From contig NC_054081.1 of NCBI RefSeq assembly GCF_017562075.2, forward strand, positions 24,162,315 to 24,226,314: 64,000 nucleotides of DNA, written 5' to 3'. A program made the translations under genes and the position numbers. This stretch comes from Anopheles merus. Taxonomy: Eukaryota > Arthropoda > Insecta > Diptera > Culicidae. Below the pieces are notes generated by a model, which was given only the letters and a program-made list of their open reading frames with translations, made no database searches and had not been told where the DNA came from. Each line of letters starts with the position of its first letter. Positions within the stretch are counted from its first letter, which is position 1. Below, one piece after another: positions 32,990 through 43,172 of this stretch.

Positions 32990-33427
32990 GGCCGCGGGGC
33001 CATGGGGATTCTCAACGCTCATTTTCTCAAGCACTCATGAGTGCTTTTGAGAAACCCTCGTTCTCAGCGTTTGTCGAATCGGAACAAAATCGGTTTTGAG
33101 AATCTTTGAGAATCTTTGAGAAAGTTTGAGGATGCAGCGATTGGCTTATTGAAATAGGAGCAATTGTGCTATTCGTTTTTCGGTAATCACTTTGCACAAT
33201 GTATTAAATGTTTATAATTAAAAAAGTAAAAAAAAAATGCGATAAAAACTTATTTTCTATTTAAAGCTTCAAACAAAGCTTGAGTGGCTATATCAGTTTC
33301 TCAGAGTGAGAAAAATAGACAACGGTTACGGGCTCGCGCCTGAGAACAAGTTTTGAGTGCTTGAGAAACTTAAATGAGTGCTTGAAAATGTTTTCTCAGC
33401 TTGAGAAAGCCCCGTGGCCCCGCGGCC
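32990..33427. mobile_element. MITE with GGCCGCGGGGCC TIRs
   Basis: The ends are inverted: 32990-33007 begins GGCCGCGGGGCCATGGGG and 33410-33427 is its reverse complement with one mismatch. TTC directly precedes and follows the element (32987-32989, 33428-33430), a possible 3-bp target duplication, which would suit PIF/Harbinger-like elements. The interior is full of TTTGAGAA words and a hairpin GCACTCATGAGTGC near 33029. No coding capacity; superfamily uncertain. Confidence 0.7.
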
Positions 33428-33502
33428 TTCAGCAGGACACACACTTTGCAGATGACATGCTCGTCGCGCTTTACTAATATTCATCTCGTTGCGCAAATGG
33501 TG

Positions 33503-33727
33503 TGTTGGGATAACTCAAGTGATAACACTGCGTTTTTTTGCTGTTGAAAATGTAGAGTTCTTTATTCGCTGCTACTGTATCGCCATGTGGTTTTTGACAC
33601 CCGCTTCCCGTTTCGCCGTCTGTGCGCAAAATGACACTTGTGTTGTTGTGTTTACAAACGAGTTGAGTTCTTATCATTCGCGTTGCGCGAACATTCGCGT
33701 TGCGCGAACATTCGCGTTGCTCGAACA
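33503..33727 (-). repeat. 3' LTR of BEL-C
   Basis: 225 bp; TGTTGGGATAAC...TCGAACA on the plus strand, so TGTTCGA...CCCAACA in element orientation. Contains three copies of a 17-bp unit (ATTCGCGTTGCGCGAAC) at 33678-33727. Confidence 0.95.
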
Positions 33728-33745
33728 TACTGGCCCCTTCAGACG

Positions 33746-35101
33746 TTAGTTCTGAACCATTGAAGTTACTGGAAGAAGACACAACTTCGCAATTGGCCAA
33801 GTGTATTCGCCAGAAGCTGTCTTTAATGTCACAATTCGTACTACTCCATCATCGCCTGGGTGTGTTTTGATGATACGTCCTAGCGGCCAATGCAATGGGG
33901 TAGTTGACTCGTGCTTGACCAAAACAAGTTGGCCAACGTCTATTTTTACTGGTGGTTTGAGCCATTTGCTCCTAGGCTGAAGAGTTGCCAAATATTCTGC
34001 GCTCCATCTTGTCCAAATCTGCTGTAGAAGCTTTTGTACCAGTTGGTAATGTTTAAGACGATTGGATGGTATATCCTCTAATTTGTTATCAGGAACTGCC
34101 TTTAGATTACTTCCAACCAGAAAATGGCCTGGTGTTAGTGGCTTTAAGTCAGACGGATCGTCACTGAGAGGAACCAGTGGACGTGAGTTGAGGCAGCATT
34201 CAATTTGACAAAGCAACGTTTCCATGTCATTTTGAGGCAGAGTTGTTTTGCCAAGGACCCTGAAAAAATGCTTCTGAGCAGAATGAATTGCTGACTCCCA
34301 TAGCCCACCAAAGTGTGACGCTTTCGGTGGATTGAAATGCCAGCGCATTCCTTGTGACGTGCATTTTTGGATGATTTCAATTCGATGTTGTTTGCTCGTC
34401 ACCAATGCTCGCAGTTCTCTGGAGGCGCCTAGGAAGTTTCGTCCGTTGTCACTGTGAATGTCACTGCATAACCCACGACGAGCAACGAAACGACGAAATG
34501 CTTGGATGAATTTGGCTGTGGTAAGGTTTGTGACGAGCTCGAGATGAACAGCCTTTGTAGCGAAACAGATAAAGACAGCTACAAATGCTTTATCAGATGA
34601 TGCACGGCGATGAATGGGTGATAGACCGATGGGACCCCAAAAATCCACTCCCACTATTGAGAATGGTCGGCTTGGTGTTACGCGTGAAGTTGGTAGTTCT
34701 GCCATAAATTGTTCTAGCAGCCGAGGATGAGCACGACAACAAGGTACGCATTCATGGCAAATGCGTTTAGCTAGGGATCTGGCCCCTATGACCCAATACT
34801 TTTGACGAAGGATGGTGATCAATAGTTGCGGTGCGGCATGATGATGTTTTTTATGCAAGTGTCTAATCAGCATTTCTGCCAGAGGATGTCCTGCTGACAA
34901 CAATATTTGATGTTTGCTTTCAAATGGTTGATTAGATTTTGATAAACGTCCACCAATGCGGATAAGATTATCATCGCAAAGAAACGGATGGAACCATTTT
35001 AGTCTGGATTTGTTGGAAACAGGACTGTTTTGACGGAGCTGAGTCCATTCTTTTTCAAAGATATCTCTTTGAACCACTTGCAAGATTCTGATTTCAGCTT
35101 T
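33746..35101 (-). pseudogene. pol: BEL-C Pol: integrase
   Basis: Zinc domain HLHKKHHHAAPQLL followed by CHECVPCC; catalytic Asp in VGVDFWGPIG (about 34650), Asp in IHSDNGRNF (about 34460) and Glu in GLWESAIHS (about 34300). The C-terminal region has LTPGHFLVGSNL and WPLGRIIKTHPGDDG, the typical BEL/Pao tail. All catalytic residues are intact; only the upstream nonsense codons separate it from RT. Confidence 0.9.
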
Positions 35102-36235
35102 TCATAATTCGTCTGTACTAATAACGACAGTTTCTTGCGAAGAATCACGTTTAGTTTTCATTCGAAAGCAATATGCAATTACTCGTAGCAATTTGTGGTA
35201 GTCAGAAAACTTGGATAGCAACTCGTTTACCAATAGTATTGCATCGCATGGGGGACTTTTGGTGGCAGCTGCTGTAGTAGTGATCGACCGACCTTCTATT
35301 GAAACCTCTGATGGTAGTTGAGATGACAGTTGGGTTTTGGGCCATTGCTCTTGATCTAGTTGGAGCCATAGCGGGCCATTCCACCAAAGGTCACAGTTGA
35401 CGAGTTCGCTTGCAGTTAATCCCCGTGAAACATGATCTGCAGGTTTTTCTTGACCGTTTATGTGGCTCCATGTACAACTGCTAGTGGCTTGTTGTATTTT
35501 GGACACACGATTGCCGACAAAGGTGTTCCATTTCGACGGTGATGCTTGAATCCCGTAAAGAGCGACTGTACTGTCAAGCCAAAAATAGATATCGGCGTCT
35601 AGCTGCATAGCTTGCTGGATAGATTTGTATAGCTCACTTGCTACGAGGGCGCTGCATAGTTCTAGTCTGGGAATGCTTTGTGATTTAAGAGGCGCGACCC
35701 GCGATCGAGATGCTACTAGTGATGTTTTGATTTGGCCTGCCTTGTTAGTTGAGCGCAAGTAGGCACAAGCGCCGTATGCCGTTTGGGAGGCGTCGGCAAA
35801 AATGTGTAATTGGACGCTAGTAGCTTCATTTAGCAGAATGCATCGTTGTATTTGTATTGTGTTAAGTAAGTTGAGCTCATTTTTAAAGGATAGCCATTGT
35901 TTCAGGAGCTGCTCTGGAAGCTCAGTATCCCAGTTCCATATCGAGCCATCGATGGCCTTAAGTGTCCAGAGAGATTGCATGAATATTTTTGCCTTGGTGA
36001 CTGCTGGTCCGATAAGGCCGATTGGATCGAATAATCGTGCAATTCCCGACAACGTTGAGCGTTTTGTGATCAGTTTTTCTTCAAATGGTTTGATATGATA
36101 CGTCATGGTGTCATTCAATGGATGCCAATGTAAACCGAGAGTTTTGATAATCTGGTAGCGATCGAAACAAAATGACTCGTCTTCTGAAAGTTTGTCTTTT
36201 GAGATGGTTTGGCGAACTTGTTCATCATTCGTGGC
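35102..36235 (-). pseudogene. pol: BEL-C Pol: RT thumb and RNase H
   Basis: Continues the phase of the preceding block after the TAG. It contains LGLHWHPL, GIARLFDPIGLIGPAV, the RNase H start LHIFADASQTAYGACAYL (about 35800), the IPRLELCSALVA helix, WLDSTVAL (second Asp) and EKPADHVSRG (final Asp). Ends at a TGA (35102-35104), again in phase with the integrase block. Confidence 0.9.
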
Positions 36236-38239
36236 CTATTTACGTAGAGTAAAACCACCTTTGGAAACAAGCGAAGTTAGTTGTGTGATTACTTCGGAAG
36301 CTTCGGCTACGGTGGAAGTGCCGGTAAGTACATCATCGACGTAAAAATCTTTTTTCAATACCTTGGCTGCAATAGGATAGCTACTGCCTTCGTCATCGGC
36401 AAGTTGTGACAATACTCGTGTAGCTAAATATGGCGCACTAGCTGTACCGTATGTGACGGTACACAGTTTGTATGTTTGCAGTGATTCGGACGGTGTTGGC
36501 TTCCATACGATGAGTTGTAACGATGTATCACGATTATCTACTAGCACTTCACAGTACATCATTTTAATATCAGCGACTATCATGATCAAATGTTTACGTG
36601 CTCTCATGATGATTGATCGGATATCGTCCTGAATAGTTGGCCCTACCATCAAAACATCGTTCAACGATATGCTACTAGATGTCTTGCTGGAGGCGTCAAA
36701 GACAACGCGCAACTTGATTGTTAGTGATTCTTGACGCGTCACCGCATGGTGTGGAAGGTAATAATGATGTTTGTTTGTGTTGTTATATTCTTCCTCCGAA
36801 ATGCGCTTCATGTGCCCCAGTTCAGCGTATTCATCGATAAATGAGCTGTAGCTGTTTCTAAATTCGTTGTTAGAACTGAGCCGGGATTGCAAAAAATGAA
36901 ATCTACGAACTGCTGCCTTGCGATTGTCAACTAGTTTTGTGAGAAGATGTTCTTTCAGTGGAAGACGCACGACGTAGCGTCCGGAAGAATTTCGTGAAAC
37001 GGTGCGACGAAAGTGTTCTTCGCACGCTGCATGTTCATTAGATTGTGCTTTGACTATTTCACCTTCCTCTATTTCCCAGAACCGTTCCATAAGTTTATGA
37101 ACATCTTGAACCGTTGTAGATGTATGGTTGACTGTAATAGAAGAAGCTTGTGAAGTAGGTGTGAGTGTACTTACGGCTGGCCCCGATACGATCCATCCGA
37201 GCTCCGAGTTGACAAGGACTGGTTGATCCTTCCCGAGAAGTATTCGTCCAGCTGGTCTCGTGATGTCGAAAAAGACTTCCGCGCCGATCAAGACATCAAT
37301 TCGGCCGATGAAATCGAAGTGAGGGTCCGCAAGAAAGATGTTGTCAGGCAGGTTCCATCCCGTGGTGTCAATCGATGACGATGGAAGATTCCCCGTGACT
37401 CTTGGTAGTATGAAGAACTGTAGGTTGGCAAAGTATTGCCCAACCCGCGAGCGAAGTGTCGCTCGGATGCTCTGCTTTGCGGTTGTGTTGGTGGAACTGA
37501 TTCCTGAGATGCATAGATTGCTTCTCTCCCTTGTTGATTTCATTTGCTGGGCTAGATTTTCAGTGATAAAACAACTCTTACTTCCTGAATCTAGCAGCAC
37601 TCGTGCGTTGTGTTTGTGGCCTTCATCGTCAACGATTATGACAGTGGCAGTGGCCAGGAGGACTGTCTTATGTTGACCTGATGAAGCACATGTGATCGAT
37701 TCGACGACCGATGTTGATGCTAACGTGGTCGGAGGATCTCGTTGATCTTCTCCTGATGACGGTATAGTAGGCGAGGGTTGTGGTAAAGAACACAATTGTG
37801 TATGATGGCGCTTGTGACAACTCTTACAGGAGCTGGCAGATTTGCAGTCACGTATATGATGACCAGGACGAAGACAATCATAACATAATTTGTGCTGTGT
37901 GATGACCTTTTGCTTTGCATTTAAGGATAGTTTTTTAAACTCATCGCACGTGTACACAGGATGGTCTCTGTTGCAACAAGCACAACCCTTGGTGTTTTTG
38001 TTCGCCATTGTGGTTGTTGCAAATACACGTTGCTTGGGCGGTTTACCTGATGACGTTGATGGCAACACTTCTAACACTCCTACTCGACGGTACAGAAACG
38101 CAACCAAATCACTATACGAATCGATTTTGTTTTCTGCCGAATGTTCTTTCCAGCTTCGTAGTGTTGACGGATCGAGCTGACGGCTAAGCATTTGTATTAG
38201 AATTATTAGATTAGATTTAGTATTAGAAGCGTATCCCAT
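36236..38239 (-). pseudogene. pol: BEL-C Pol: zinc knuckles, protease, reverse transcriptase
   Basis: 667 residues. Zinc motifs CACCNRDHPVYTC, CYDCLRPGHHIRDCK and CKSCHKRHH lie at about residues 85-145. The protease active site is ARVLLDSGSKSCFI (about 37600), with VLIGAEVFFDI later. RT: YYLPHHAVTR, LRVVFDASS, LMVGPTIQDDI, VADIKMMYCEV, TVTYGTASAPY and FYVDDVLTG (about 36340). The frame stops at a TAG (36236-36238) in LRK-stop-A, where relatives such as BEL-B have Trp, so this is TGG to TAG; the same phase continues. Confidence 0.9.
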
Positions 38240-38945
38240 TGAGCAGTTGGTTCGCCTAATTGGGTTAATGCATTTACATTGGCTTCGAAATTTTCTATCA
38301 GTTTGCGTAGTTCATTTGCACATTCCTTTTTCAGCGCAGCATCTTCACATAATGCTTCCACATGCAACTGCTTCAATCTCTTTGGGTGGTTGTAGTGATT
38401 GAGCAACAGATTCCATGCCACGGAATAGTTTTCTTCGCTGATTGGAACGCTTTGTATTAGCTGGAGTGCTGGGCCGGATAGCGATGTACGCAGGAAATAC
38501 AACTTTTGAACGCCTAAATACAGCTCCGCACTATCGATCATCGCGACAAAGATCGAATTAAAGCTAGACCAATTTTGTGGCTTGCCATCGAAGACGGGAA
38601 GCTTCACAACCGGTAGCTTGATGTTAGATGCTGGTACACATGGTTTTTTTTGTCATTTGCTTCAACAGCACTAGCTAAATTAGCTTCAGCATCATAGTAC
38701 GCTGATTCCACGGTTTGTCGAAGCGCAAGACTCTCCTCTTCATTGCCTTCGTCTAGGGGCAACAGTTCATCTTGCAGGTCAATGAATTTTGCATATTGTT
38801 TTTGTAAGTTTTGTTTGCGAATAATTGCCTTTGCTCTTTGCGTTTCTTTGTTATAAGACTTGGAAAATGTATGAATTGCCTGTATAGAGAGTTGCGTGGC
38901 CGTTTGCTGGATACGCAGCGACTTTACCTTACGTGCCTCTGCCAT
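38206..38945 (-). pseudogene. gag: BEL-C Gag
   Basis: 38945-38604 starts with MAEARKVKSL and is a charged helical N-terminal domain. A frameshift in an A run near 38640 leads to 38607-38206, the DUF1759 core (MKLPVFDGKPQNWSSFNSIF, TSLSGPALQLIQ). A second shift within an AT-rich repeat around 38206-38239 leads into the pol frame. No PHD finger. Confidence 0.85.
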
Positions 38946-39015
38946 TTATTTTGTTTACACTCTCGGAATGACCACAATTCGTTGCTCGAAGAACCAAATG
39001 ATGATCAATCGTTGA

Positions 39016-39035
39016 TCCGCGATTCGAAGGACCAG
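39016..39035 (-). promoter_or_regulatory. Primer-binding site, tRNA-Tyr type (BEL-C)
   Basis: Minus strand TGGTCCTTCGAATCGCGGAT, starting three bases after the LTR, is complementary to the 3' end of a tRNA beginning CCTTCGA (tRNA-Tyr). Same primer class as BEL-B. Confidence 0.75.
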
Positions 39036-39037
39036 AA

Positions 39038-39238
39038 TGTTGGGATAACTCAAGTGATAACACTGGGTTTTTTTGCTGTTGAAAATGTAAAGTTCTTTAT
39101 TCGCTGCTACTGTATCGCCATGTGGTTTTTGACACCCGCTTCCCGTTTCACCGTCTGTGCGCAAAATGACACTTGAGTTGTTGTGTTTACAAACGGGTTG
39201 AGTTCTTATCATTCGCGTTGCGCGAACATTCGCGAACA
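39038..39238 (-). repeat. 5' LTR of BEL-C
   Basis: 201 bp, nearly identical to 33503-33727, with only one full and one shortened copy of the 17-bp terminal unit, which accounts for the entire 24-bp length difference. Confidence 0.95.
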
Positions 39239-39383
39239 TGGTGTTAGGTGAAACGCTGTGCGATGCTGTGATGCTGCGTCGTTTATCGATAATGATAATG
39301 ATAATGTTTCGTTGCGCTACGTTGTTCAACGGAATGTTGTTTTTTTGTATCGTTAATTCATTGTCGTTAGTTATGTCCCTGTA

Positions 39384-39850
39384 ATGTTATCGATCGTAGC
39401 GGGGCCGTCCAGGACCGTTTTGCGGGAGATCCGAACGAATCTGGTCTGCCTTGATCGGATATGGTTTTATTTATACTCAAAAAAAAGTTTTGAATTCCGT
39501 ACATTTGGTTGTGGTTTTTGTTTTTTTCTGCTTAAAGCCAACTGTTTAGCTTCTGCTTGGTGTTGGACAAAACTTGGGTTTTGATACTATAGGCCGTTTT
39601 ATTTTCTGCGGTATGTTTCTATGTGTTTTGGTTTACAATGTGTGCGGTATAGTGTGAGGTGTTTTTGTGTGGAGTGTCACAAAACTGTCTCTTTTTGGTG
39701 TTGTGGGTTCTAACGCATATGGTGTTCCTGCCTTTGGCTCTCGGTGTGGCTATCTTTGCTTACGCTGGCTATTGGTGATAAGTTGCTATGCGTTGTGAGT
39801 TCACCTACTTTTCCATAAGTGTGTCTCAATCTTCTCATCTGCGAAATGTA
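39384..39850 (-). repeat. Diverged LTR related to the 412-like family
   Basis: Words shared with the solo LTR at 42358-43172: GATCCGAACGAATCTGG, GGTTTTATTTATACTCAA, CGTACATTTGGTT, TCTTTGCTTACGCTG, ATAAGTTGCTATGCGTT and ATAAGTGTGTC, in the same order and orientation. Overall much more diverged, so an older or related family. Ends not defined. Confidence 0.65.
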
Positions 39851-40190
39851 CAAAAGATGCTAGGGATAAAGGGATAAGTGGATGGTACATGCAACGAACG
39901 GCATAATTGCATGCAACCCAACTATGTAAAGAGAAAGACACGGAAATTTCTTCACGTGAAAGTACGGTTCCATTCACTCTCGAGAGTTGCACCCAAAAAT
40001 GGTCGCATGCAAGAATGCCCTTTAGGATCACCGAGACTTAACAGTCATCATCACACAACTTACCTGGTGCACCATCGTCTTATTTGCACGGCAGCCTCCT
40101 TGCGGGCGATTCACATGAGACATCTGCTTGGCTGGAAGAATAGTAAAGTACTTTGCATTCAAATTAGTAAGTTTTCATTGGTTCGATTTT
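39851..40190. other. Unassigned stretch
   Basis: No recognisable coding or repeat feature. Confidence 0.35.
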
Positions 40191-40690
40191 GGTTTTTTTT
40201 TTTTTAAATCAGGGAGGAAACCATGCATAGGGACCCGCATCCAGTTGGAGGGCAGCACAGCAGGGACCACCCCCCGGGTACTGTCGGATGCCTTCCGACT
40301 AAAACCTCCCCGAGCCTTCACCATTTTTTTGTGCAGAAAAATGGTATAGACGAATCAGGAGATATCGTCTCGGCGCCGCTCTGTGACGTCATGGTTAGAG
40401 ACGTCTGACGTATGAGCCTTACGACTTTGCACCAAATAGTGTAAGGGCTAATGAGACCCTTACACTTCCGAGTACAAGTCCGCTTCTCCTGCCACTGTAT
40501 TTATTGACGGATGCACCCTATTAGATCCTCCCAACCTTTGCCAAGTTACATGAAAATCAGTGACTACTTTGCTCGCGTTGCCGTCAGCGCATTAAGGCTT
40601 TGGCCTGCTACAGATGGTATGTGCAGGACTGCTCACGGTAGCCCAAAGTAAATCAAAGTAGTCTACTGATTCAAATGCGACTGGGCAACG
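40191..40690 (-). mobile_element. LINE 3' untranslated region with poly(A) tail
   Basis: A run of 13 T at about 40192-40204 is the poly(A) tail of a minus-strand retroelement. Upstream (40205-40690) is GC-richer sequence with GTGAAGGCTCGGGGAGGTTT and GCATCCGACAGTACCC, like Anopheles LINE 3' UTRs. It may be the 3' end of the I-superfamily LINE whose coding region ends near 42240, with Merlin material in between; not proven. Confidence 0.5.
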
Positions 40691-40705
40691 ACAGCAAGAG
40701 TTTCA

Positions 40706-41327
40706 TCAAGGGGAAAAGGACGAAAGCAAAGCTGGTAAAAAGGGAAGCAAGAGTGCAGCAAATGCGTTGTCCTTGTGCTTCCGGCGAAAAGCACACTCCG
40801 CCTGGTAAAAAATTAAGCGGGTAGACCTATTGGTACTCTTTTTCTTAAGGAATTGCTTAAGCCACCTCCATAAATTTTCCACCGTTTGCGTTTGGACAGT
40901 GTCATCATCTGGATTTATAAAATGCGTAGTGTGGTTTACGGTGGCATGCAAATATCCCATATATATATATCAACTCGGAGCGGATTTTATGGTTAAACCG
41001 AATCACAGTTTTACGGTTTACATCCGCTTTGATTGCGGCTCTGTCGACGCCTATCTCCATGCTCCAAAAATACAAGAGCATCATTTTTTTTTTGTAGCTA
41101 AAGTTTCGACCCAGCGAAAAACGATCCATTTCGCACACTTAAGGAGGCGTTTCGACAGAGCCGCTTCCCACATACCCATCTACATCCGTCAATACATACC
41201 CCTACCCGAAGATTCGTCCGGAGATTCATCGGGTCACCGCATCGCCGGCATTCCTGGCTCGGTTTTAGCAGCTTCCACCGCAGTAACCACTCCACAGCAT
41301 CCTGCGGATCCTCTAGATCCTGCATGA
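40706..41327 (-). pseudogene. Merlin (IS1016-like) transposase remnant, central part deleted
   Basis: Three minus-strand pieces in order. 41327-41098: N-terminal zinc-ribbon region (CRRCGDPMNLR, CRWVCGKRLC, SVRNGSFFAGSKL). 41090-40980: after a shift in an A run, MMLLYFWSMEIGVDRAA and RKTVIRFNHKIRSE, the helix-turn-helix-like part. 40960-40706: YLHATVNHTTHFINP, TVQTQTVENLWRWLK and AECAFRRKHKD, the last catalytic block and C-terminus of Merlin transposases. The middle, with the first two catalytic acidic residues, is missing; a short AT repeat (ATATATATAT, about 40961) marks the join. Family recognition rests on these motifs only. Confidence 0.75.
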
Positions 41328-41737
41328 AATTAACAAGCCGAATATGCTCCCTGCAAATATATTAATAAAATGTGTGTGTGAACAATAGCGTATGCGTATT
41401 GAAATTTTTGTTATTATTGGTTAAGTCAGCTAAGTTAGTTGATGTGTTAAACATTATGGTTGCATGTCTTTTTGTTTTTATTTCATGTTAGTGTTTTGTT
41501 AGCGGAAAATAAAAATATGCCAGGTTCATACTCGAAGTGATTCCTTTCGCATGGCATGCCTGCATCTCGAACAATAATGGTCGTGTGGGGGCAGCCTCTT
41601 CGGATGATTATCTTATTTATTAGATGGTTAATTAATTAATATTTTTCATGCGTAACGCCTTTGTTACTTTACTAGCGTATAGTAGTGAATTAGGAAAAAT
41701 CAAAAACCAATGATACTTACATGCTGTTTCGCAGGCT
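41328..41737. other. AT-rich spacer between Merlin fragments
   Basis: Contains AATAAAATGTGTGTG near 41365 and no recognised coding sequence. Confidence 0.35.
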
Positions 41738-41880
41738 TTTCGCCGGAATCATAAGGATAAAGTATTTGCTGCACTCTGTGCAGCACTTACTTTTGTTTGA
41801 AGCGCTGTTGCTTCCCTTTTCACCAGTTTTGCTTTCGTCCTTTTCCCCTTGATGAAACTCTTGCTGTCGGTGAGTTTGGA
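41738..41880 (+). pseudogene. Second Merlin C-terminal fragment, inverted
   Basis: TTTTCGCCGGAATCATAAGG... encodes FRRNHKDKVFAAL, the same Merlin end as at about 40690-40800 but on the opposite strand. Similarity continues past the stop into about 80 bp of shared 3' sequence (CCTTTTCCCCTTGATGAAAC). The two copies form an inverted pair about 1 kb apart. Confidence 0.65.
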
Positions 41881-41935
41881 TTCCAGGCGTTTCGTTAAAT
41901 CCATCCATCACAAGTGGTCCGATTATAGTCCAGTT

Positions 41936-42035
41936 TAGTGGTCCAAATGACATTGCGAGGGTCTGTATCGTTGTAGTCCTTCCCATCACTGGTCCGAGTG
42001 ACATGGCGGGGGTCTGTATAGTTCCAGTTATCTTA
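41936..42035. repeat. Two-copy tandem repeat
   Basis: Two diverged copies of a ~60-bp unit containing GGTCCRARTGACATKGCGRGGGTCTGTAT. Confidence 0.6.
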
Positions 42036-42239
42036 TAAATCCTTCCAAGAACATCGTTCAAGCAAAGATCTTCTATCTGCCGGCAATGCTGATCACTCAG
42101 CCATACACATTGCACTCATTCATTCTTACATTCATGCATACATTCATCCATCACAAACATACAAGCGATGTACATGTAACACATAGACAAACAAGAGGAA
42201 ATAACATAGGATGCAAAATTGCTGTTGCGTGTGTGTACA

Positions 42240-42352
42240 CGAGGAGTGATTGAATATAGAAACCTTCCGAGTTCATCGGAGTCCCACAGATTTTGCCAAC
42301 GTGCCATGCAAAACGCCTGTGGGGCCTGCAAGAACTCATGAGGAAGGATAGG
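42240..42352 (-). pseudogene. I-type LINE ORF2 C-terminal segment
   Basis: Minus strand reads RPILPHEFLQAPQAFCMARW, QNLWDSDELGRFLYSI and PRVHTR, the conserved W...GR...P segment after RNase H in I-group LINEs. Its first codons fuse exactly to FFD at the end of the RNase H block once the solo LTR is removed. Similarity fades after about 42240; frames farther left (42115, 41717) are probably untranslated. Confidence 0.75.
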
Positions 42353-42357
42353 CCTAT

Positions 42358-43172
42358 TGTAATGAGTTAGGCGATAGCTACGGTCGCCATATGATGAGCG
42401 TACAGCTGTACCTCAAGTACCGTCGCGGTAGGTCAGTTTTTACTGACATGAGCCGAGGTGGAATAACACTTTTGTTCGAAGCGGACTTTTCAACACTTGA
42501 TCGTCCAGGCGATCATAGAAACCTTTAGGAGGTTTCCCTTACTGGAAACGTTGGAGTTTAGAAGCCTTACCTTGGGTAGGGGGACATAACTAAACTTTTG
42601 AAATAAGTTGGAAGGCGAAGTATTAGGAAGCGTAACGTCCTATCTTGGCAGTCCGAACGAATCTGACTTGCCACGGTCGGATTTGGTTTTATTTATACTC
42701 AATAAGTTTCGTACATTTGGTTTTGGAATGTGTTTTTGTCCTAATTAAAGGTTATTGATATGAGGTGCAATTTATAGATTATATTGGAGTGAGGTGTCTA
42801 TGTTTTTACGAAGGTTCTGGAAAGTATAAACTGTTCTAGCTAAAGAACGGGTGCGTTTGTCCATCTTTGCCTACACTGCGCTTTTAGCAATAAGTTGCTA
42901 TGCGTTCTCTGTTTGTCCACTTTGCTGCAGTAACGCTTGAATTGCTTATGTTGCCCGTTTCGGTTGTTTTTGATAAGTGTGTCACGTCTGTTATTTGTTT
43001 AAATGGACGGCCTGAACTCTTCCGGTTGCGGTGCTATCGTATGATCTGATTTGCTGAATGTGTTATAATGAATGTGTAACAATGGTGTGGTTTGGCTTTC
43101 TAAAGTGTGTTACAATGTGTCTATAGCTGATAGTGTGTATTATAATAAGTTCTGTATAGCAGATATGCTACA
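42358..43172 (-). repeat. Solo LTR, 412-like family
   Basis: 815 bp; on the minus strand starts TGTAGCATATC and ends CATTACA, similar to the LTR at 4496-5318. It interrupts the RNase H/C-terminal coding of the I-type LINE. The flanks are ATAA and ATAG on the minus strand, a 4-bp target duplication with one mutation; removing LTR plus one copy restores the coding frame. A solo LTR implies LTR-LTR recombination of a formerly complete element. Confidence 0.95.

Larger units (their letters stand above)
33503..39238 (-). mobile_element. BEL/Pao element C, complete with TSD
   Basis: LTRs at both ends, internal tRNA-Tyr-type primer site, gag and pol in order on the minus strand, and a perfect 5-bp target duplication TGGTG (33498-33502 and 39239-39243), the usual BEL size. 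LTRs differ by about five substitutions and one length change in a terminal minisatellite. pol runs in a single phase from 38239 to 33746 with two nonsense codons; gag has two frameshifts. This is the best preserved LTR element in the window. Confidence 0.95.

Noticed and set aside
40830..41327. 165-codon plus-strand frame
   Set aside because: It lies opposite the Merlin transposase pieces, which have family motifs; the plus frame has none.
41717..42331. Frames downstream of the I-type LINE C-terminus considered as coding
   Set aside because: Conserved motifs stop at PRVHTR; beyond it there are tandem repeats and Merlin-derived sequence.
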